From Naganishia liquefaciens (lineage: Eukaryota; Basidiomycota; Tremellomycetes; Filobasidiales; Filobasidiaceae), in the NCBI GenBank assembly GCA_013423385.1, contig BLZA01000030.1, forward strand, positions 434,001 to 498,000: a DNA stretch of 64,000 bases. Direction: 5' to 3'. The position numbers were made by a program, and so were the translations under genes. The notes beneath the pieces were generated by a model. The model saw only the letters and a list, made by a program, of their open reading frames with translations, was not told the origin of the DNA and searched no databases. Below, in pieces: positions 59,323-64,000 of the stretch (within the stretch, counting starts at the first letter, position 1; each line of letters starts with the position of its first letter).

Positions 59323-59539
59323 CGACAGTCATAGACGCTACGCGACATCTGTGGCACGAACACTGTATCTATAGGAATGTATTCTAGAAGCATTTTTTCT
59401 TCGGCAGCCTGTCCAGAATCTAAAGCGCGTATAGAGCCGCAGCTGCTTCAAAGCAGCGAATGTCCATTCTCTTATGTATTATGTATACCAAAACCTAGAC
59501 AAGATGACGACCGCGCTCAATGTTGACGCTTGTGGGAAT
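59323..59539. other. Convergent 3' region She3-like/URA6
   Basis: 217 bp between converging stop codons; likely overlapping 3' UTRs, nothing else seen. Confidence 0.4.
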
Positions 59540-60577
59540 CTATTGTCGCTTTTCCTCCAAACTCTTCTCTACGGCAACCTTGACTTTAGAATAGACGCCA
59601 TCGATGGTATCCTTTGCGTCCACCTGCGTAACGATAACCCGTCAGATCATGCGGCCCACGCACCGGTTCCCATACTCACCTCGACGACCTTGGCCTGTTC
59701 TCGGTAATAGTTGACAACCGGCATCGACGTTTCCGTGAACGTGCCTGATACCCAACGGATCAATGAATCAGCTTCCGATCGTTTGACACACTCCAGAAAA
59801 CAACTTACGGAACCGCTTGAGGATGCTCTCCTGGTTATCATCCTCTCGTCCCGAAGTCTTGGCTCGCTCCATCAATCGTTCCAACATGACCTCCTCGGTA
59901 CAGCTGAAGAACAGAATAAACGTCGACTCGCAGACCTCGGTGTCGAACTTGACGGCCTGGTCCATCTTCCGAGGGAATCCGTCAATCAAGAATCGACCCT
60001 TGCCACCCTCCCAACCCTCGCGGAGGGATGAACCAGCAGGCACGGAAGGCTCCCTAGAAAGAGCATCCCGCATTGCGTTCTCGAGGAGCTGAACGGGGTC
60101 TTTGTGAATTCCGGGATGAACGCTGCGAAGCAGTCGGCTTACCTTAATAGTGACTTCCTGTGGAACAATCAATCCTTCTCTTATATATCGGCTAATCATC
60201 TCGCCGAACTCGGATCCCGGTCGAGCCTGCTCAGCTCGGAGAAGGTCTCCGGCTATTGAGGGGGCAGTATAAGTCGCAAGGACCTCTTGTTTTACTCGTC
60301 TACACTTACCGGACAAGTGCACGAATCCATAATCTTTGACGAGCTTTTCACATTGCGTGCCCTTGCCAACACCGGGACCCCCTAGAACAAAGATGACGGT
60401 AATCTTGGACTTGTCAAAGACAGGTGAAGCTTCGGTTTCGTTTCCCGAAATGGTAGTGGACTGGGTGGCAGATGCGGCCTGCTTGGCGATGGAATCCTTG
60501 CCCTGAGGAGCAGACACCTCGGTAGGGTTGCCGTCTGCTTGAGCGGTGACTTCTTTCATTTTCTGAAGAGCGGGCAT
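59540..60577 (-). CDS. URA6: UMP-CMP kinase (adenylate kinase family)
   Basis: Phosphorylates UMP and CMP with ATP in pyrimidine nucleotide synthesis; located in cytosol and nucleus in yeast. The P-loop is GGPGVGKGTQCEKLV, followed by GFVHLSAGDLLRAEQARPGS (across an intron), the NMP-binding region of the UMP-CMP type. The family signature is RFLIDGFPRKMDQA. EEVMLERLMERAKTSGREDD is the LID region, short as in this subfamily. The end is MPVVNYYREQAKVVEVDAKD and a charged C-terminal helix to the TAG at 59540-59542. Four introns. The chosen ATG (60575-60577) gives a ~50-residue polar leader. An in-frame ATG at about 60640 would extend it, possibly into a targeting sequence. Confidence 0.9.
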
Positions 60578-61125
60578 GGTGAAGGAGTGCGTGGCAATGT
60601 ACGGTGACGATCCGATATTCGTCGTCCATCGATATCGCATTCCTCTCAATCCAGTTATTAGTTCACTGCTGGGCCGCTGGGGAGCTATTTGCTTCCGGAG
60701 ATGGATGCCACGCGCGCACCGATCATCGCGTTCGACGCGAGGCAAAGTGACAGCGCAATTGACCACTGAAATTCAGCCCTGCGGACGACTCGATGCGTTC
60801 GATGCGTATTCAACCGTTGCGGAATGCGAGGACTGGTAAAAAGTTGTTGAAGGGTAGACGTCGCGGACATCGTATTGTGATTTTTAGCAGGGTATATGAT
60901 ATGAAACAATAAAGCCAACGGATACTCTAAGGTGTAAACAGCAGGCTACAAGGCCACCAGATCGGCTACAGTGAGGGTCGTTTCTGAAATGACTCGGGAT
61001 TTCGCCCTGCAATGGCCGGCGTGCATGAGGACAAGACCGCCATGCATGGATCCCATTCTGAAGATATATCGTCAAGTGATGTCGTAAATTTCGTTATTCC
61101 ACTTTTTTCTGGACCGGCTGTGCGA
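60578..61125. other. URA6 upstream / FKS1 downstream spacer
   Basis: 548 bp between co-directional - strand genes. No gene seen; it should contain the URA6 promoter and the FKS1 terminator. Confidence 0.35.
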
Positions 61126-64000
61126 TTAGAGCTGGGCTCCGAAGGGCGCCTTTCCGGGAGTGAGGTCGAGAACGTTTTTGAAGATCAACGGCAAAACGAT
61201 GCAGGCGATAAGGGTACCCTGCATGAGTGCATACAGCAAAGTGTCTACGAGAATATCGAATGAGCCACTGAAAGACGAGCTGACAAGCTAATGAAACTTA
61301 CACTTGATGACAATCTTCCTTCTCTGACTTCGCTGTCGGAACGAGTAGATTGGAGGTCGGATCTGTCGACTGGGTCGAAGCCAGAACAACATCGTTGCAT
61401 GAAGTCGATCGAAGCCAGGAATCAACGTCGGAATGGTCAAGATCATCAGAACCAGATGGCAGGCGATGAAGTCGGCCGAGTACAGTCCCATTTCGATAAC
61501 CTTGACGATGAATTCTCGAGCGGGTTGACTGAGAACGTGCGTTCCCAAGCCACGGTTGAACCAGACACCTGTCCACCAAGCTCGGTTGGTCTCGTCGTGC
61601 TTGAATTCACGCGACAAGAAGACGGCAATCAAAAACTTGAAGATGAATCGTTGCACGGCGATGACGGCAATCACACCCAGAACGACGTGTGAAGTGTTCC
61701 ACATCTCCAGCCACCACATAAATTCGAAGAAGGCGACGAGACCAACGACAGCGCCAAAGTGCGCGATGGCAGCCATGACCGCACCGAACTGGTTTGAGTA
61801 GCCGTTCAACTGAAAAGCGGGAATTAGCACATTTTATAGAGTGAATGAAGGCCAGCACTCACGCAAGGGCCCAAGAACAGTGAGACCAGGAACAAAACGA
61901 TCAACAAGGCCATGTTCCAGACGATCGGACCCAGACTGATAACGGCGATGCGCAATAGACCGGGCTGGGTTTGTCCCTCCACCGGGAACGACTTGACGAA
62001 GAGGTACGCGATGACCCAGACGATGGCAAGGGCCAAAGGTCCCAGGATCTCCGAAATCAGAACTGCTCTCCATGGAGCTCGCGGCACGTCACTAGACAGC
62101 TTCTCGGATGGCAATCCCAAACGCTTTCGCTTAAAACCAGTGATTCGAGTTCGCGACAATCGGCAGTAACCAACCCACGAGTTGGCGTGAGTTCGGGAGT
62201 TACCTCGAGACATCCATCGCAAGAATTCTCGGTAATCGATGATGAAGTCGGCAAATGAGAATTGATGCGGGTTGAACAAGAATGGTGCAATGATAAGGGC
62301 CATGACGGTGAACCAGAAGTAGATCATGTACCACGTCCAAACTGTCAGAGTGGCGAAAAGCAAGATGATAACGGTCCTGACTCCCAAATAGATTGATGGT
62401 CCGGCGAATCGAGAGTACAGAATGCTGAATGAGATTCGCGTCGTAGCAAATCCTCGACCAGTCGCAATGTATCGAGCTCCGCCGAAGTTCAAGTTGCTCA
62501 AAATTGAGTGGGTGTAGATCTGAGTCGAGAAAACCTCGAAAATCGGGGATGCAGACAAGAAATGTTTACCGAGACGCAACAACGCTCGTCCAGCGCCGCG
62601 TTCACTCAATTCTGCAAGATGATCATAAGCATATAGATCGCCATAAAAGGGTTGAATCTTACCTTGCAGGAATAGCGGCAGGAAAGCGATGAAGAAGACG
62701 ATGAAGATCGAGAGAATACATCGTTCGACCCACTTGTATGTAGGTGTCAAGTTGTAGCAACCAGACTGTCCGGGCAAGATGTCTCCGTTCTTGTTGTATC
62801 GGCAGACGGCCAGCTGATGGTTGAGCGTTCCGAGATAGGCAAGAACGAACATGAAGAGCTGAACCGAAAGGATGACGAGAATGTTGTTGATGTGGAAACC
62901 AGGGTGACCGTAGTAGAAAGTCAAGAAACGATCGATCGGCAGCTGAGTTCCGAGGTAGTAGTATTCTCGACTGAGCATTTGCTCGCCCATACCCGTTCCA
63001 ATCTTGGTCTGGAAATTCAAGATAGTACCGAAACCGAGATCACGACCTTTACCGCACTGGTAGTATTCGGAATGCTTGATTCGACCACCTCGACCGACGG
63101 CATTCATACCGGCGTAGATATCCTCGTTGAGATGTAGACCCTTTTGCGCTTTGGATACACCGCCTCGTGTGTTCATGAAGATGGCATTGAGGAAATCCGG
63201 GTGACCATAATGCAGCTTTCCGCCGATCCAGGACAGTGATCTGGCTGACAAAGTACCGAATGTTTGTTCTTTACCGGCAGCGACATCACCAAGAATACCA
63301 ATGTTTTCGGAGAAGATGTATTCTCGGGATCCCAAAATGGCGACGGGAGGCTTTGAGAACTCGACATGTCCGCCTTGGGCGTAAGGACTCTGATTCGACG
63401 TGCTGAACTCTTCAAATTCTGCAAGGACATTTCGAATCTTCAAGCATTCTTCTAGATAGTTGTCTTGATTGGCATCGATTAATTGAAGGTATTCACCTCG
63501 GTAAAAGATGATGGCGTGGTTCTGGTTGTCTGATTTACCGTCACCGAGGATAGGGTTACCAGGTAGCTCGATTCGGAACTTGGGTCGTCGACGTCCGTTG
63601 GGCATGACTTCAGAGTGGCCATCGATCAAGGCAGAAAAGATTCGGGGTTCCCCGCCTTCCTTTCGAGGAGGTTCCTCGTCGAGATAGGCGATTTGCAAGT
63701 CCGGGTAAGCTCGAAGCAGGAATTCGGCGTTCTCGTGTTCTTCCTTGTTGAACTTGGAATATCGTTGCATCGAGACAACAAACTTGAACTTTCGTCGAGA
63801 CATTCGTTCCAGTTCGCGTTCAAGTTTATCGGTGTTGCCGCCAAACATTTGCACTACCTCGGGATTCTCAACTCGGTAAAGCAACTTGATGGCCTTGGAG
63901 TAATTCATGAAACCGGAAACCGTCCTGTAGAGAGTCTGTGCACGAAGCGAAGCCCAGATTCGGGTTCGCAAGGTGTATTCCGGCGCAGCGGATTTGAAGC
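61126..64000 (-). CDS. FKS1: 1,3-beta-glucan synthase, C-terminal part (cut by window edge)
   Basis: Catalytic subunit of plasma-membrane 1,3-beta-D-glucan synthase (GT48), which makes the main cell-wall glucan. The visible part starts with [20 protein letters not shown] and runs to the stop at 61126-61128, so only the 5' portion is missing. The cytosolic catalytic block shows [60 protein letters not shown] and [20 protein letters not shown]. About eight membrane segments follow. The long first exon visible here spans 64000 to about 62665, then introns near 62615-62664, 61809-61860 and 61259-61308. The last exon, [19 protein letters not shown], ends with APFGAQL. The segment at the yeast hot spot 2 position reads KWVERCIL. 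Confidence 0.96.

Noticed and set aside
1-64000. Biosynthetic cluster, retroelement or CRISPR array
   Set aside because: No polyketide or peptide synthetase, no reverse transcriptase or integrase motif and no regularly spaced repeats were seen on either strand.

Overview
The window is fungal nuclear DNA. Almost every gene is interrupted by short introns of about 50-60 nt with GT(A/G)AGT donors and YAG acceptors, coding is dense on both strands, and the products are conserved eukaryotic housekeeping proteins. The high intron density, the 1,3-beta-glucan synthase, and the She3-like and MIT-domain proteins suggest a basidiomycete, perhaps a tremellomycete. That placement is an inference from gene style and content; no rRNA or barcode sequence is present.

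Layout: 1-1.2 kb no secure gene; 1.2-4.3 kb (-) Dbp6/DDX51 helicase; 4.9-5.4 (+) Yippee protein; 5.9-7.0 (-) complex I NDUFS8; 7.6-9.1 (-) mitochondrial citrate carrier; 9.55-14.0 (+) SMC6; 14.2-16.0 (-) MAK11; 16.3-17.4 (-) mitoribosomal mS23; 17.7-19.7 (+) RPN5; 20.2-23.3 (+) OSH3-type oxysterol-binding protein; 23.7-25.3 (-) SNF4; 26.5-27.95 (+) HAD nucleotidase-like protein; 27.96-30.6 (-) VPS9; 31.1-32.1 (+) short-chain dehydrogenase; 32.2-35.2 (-) POP1; about 35.4-36.3 (+) unknown small protein; 37.9-38.55 a small terminal-inverted-repeat element; 38.8-39.6 (+) DUF1772-like membrane protein; 40.0-41.6 (+) CSN6; 42.1-43.3 (-) unknown Ser/Arg-rich protein; 44.0-46.8 (+) MIT-domain protein; 47.4-48.8 (+) D-2-hydroxyacid dehydrogenase; 49.5-50.3 (+) YOP1; 50.8-53.5 (+) NOP8; 54.5-57.0 (+) purine (NCS2/NAT) transporter; 57.4-59.3 (+) She3-like coiled coil; 59.5-60.6 (-) UMP-CMP kinase; 61.1-64.0 (-) FKS1 glucan synthase, running off the right edge.

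The genes do not form a pathway cluster. There is a loose excess of ribosome and RNA factors (Dbp6, Mak11, Nop8 and Pop1) and of membrane-traffic proteins (Vps9, Osh3, Yop1, MIT), but nothing shows that they are co-regulated. Head-to-head pairs share short promoters (mS23/RPN5, CTP1/SMC6, VPS9/SDR) and tail-to-tail pairs are tightly packed (HAD/VPS9 are 12 bp apart).

I found no secondary-metabolite cluster, no CRISPR, no rRNA, no secure tRNA and no virus-like element. The observations most worth a second look are the degenerate inverted-repeat element at about 37.9-38.5 kb, a NOP8 exon junction that no canonical splice keeps in frame, a probable GC-AG intron in the HAD gene, an insertion inside the MIT domain, an OSH3 protein without a visible PH domain, and an unusual FKS1 segment at the position of yeast hot spot 2.
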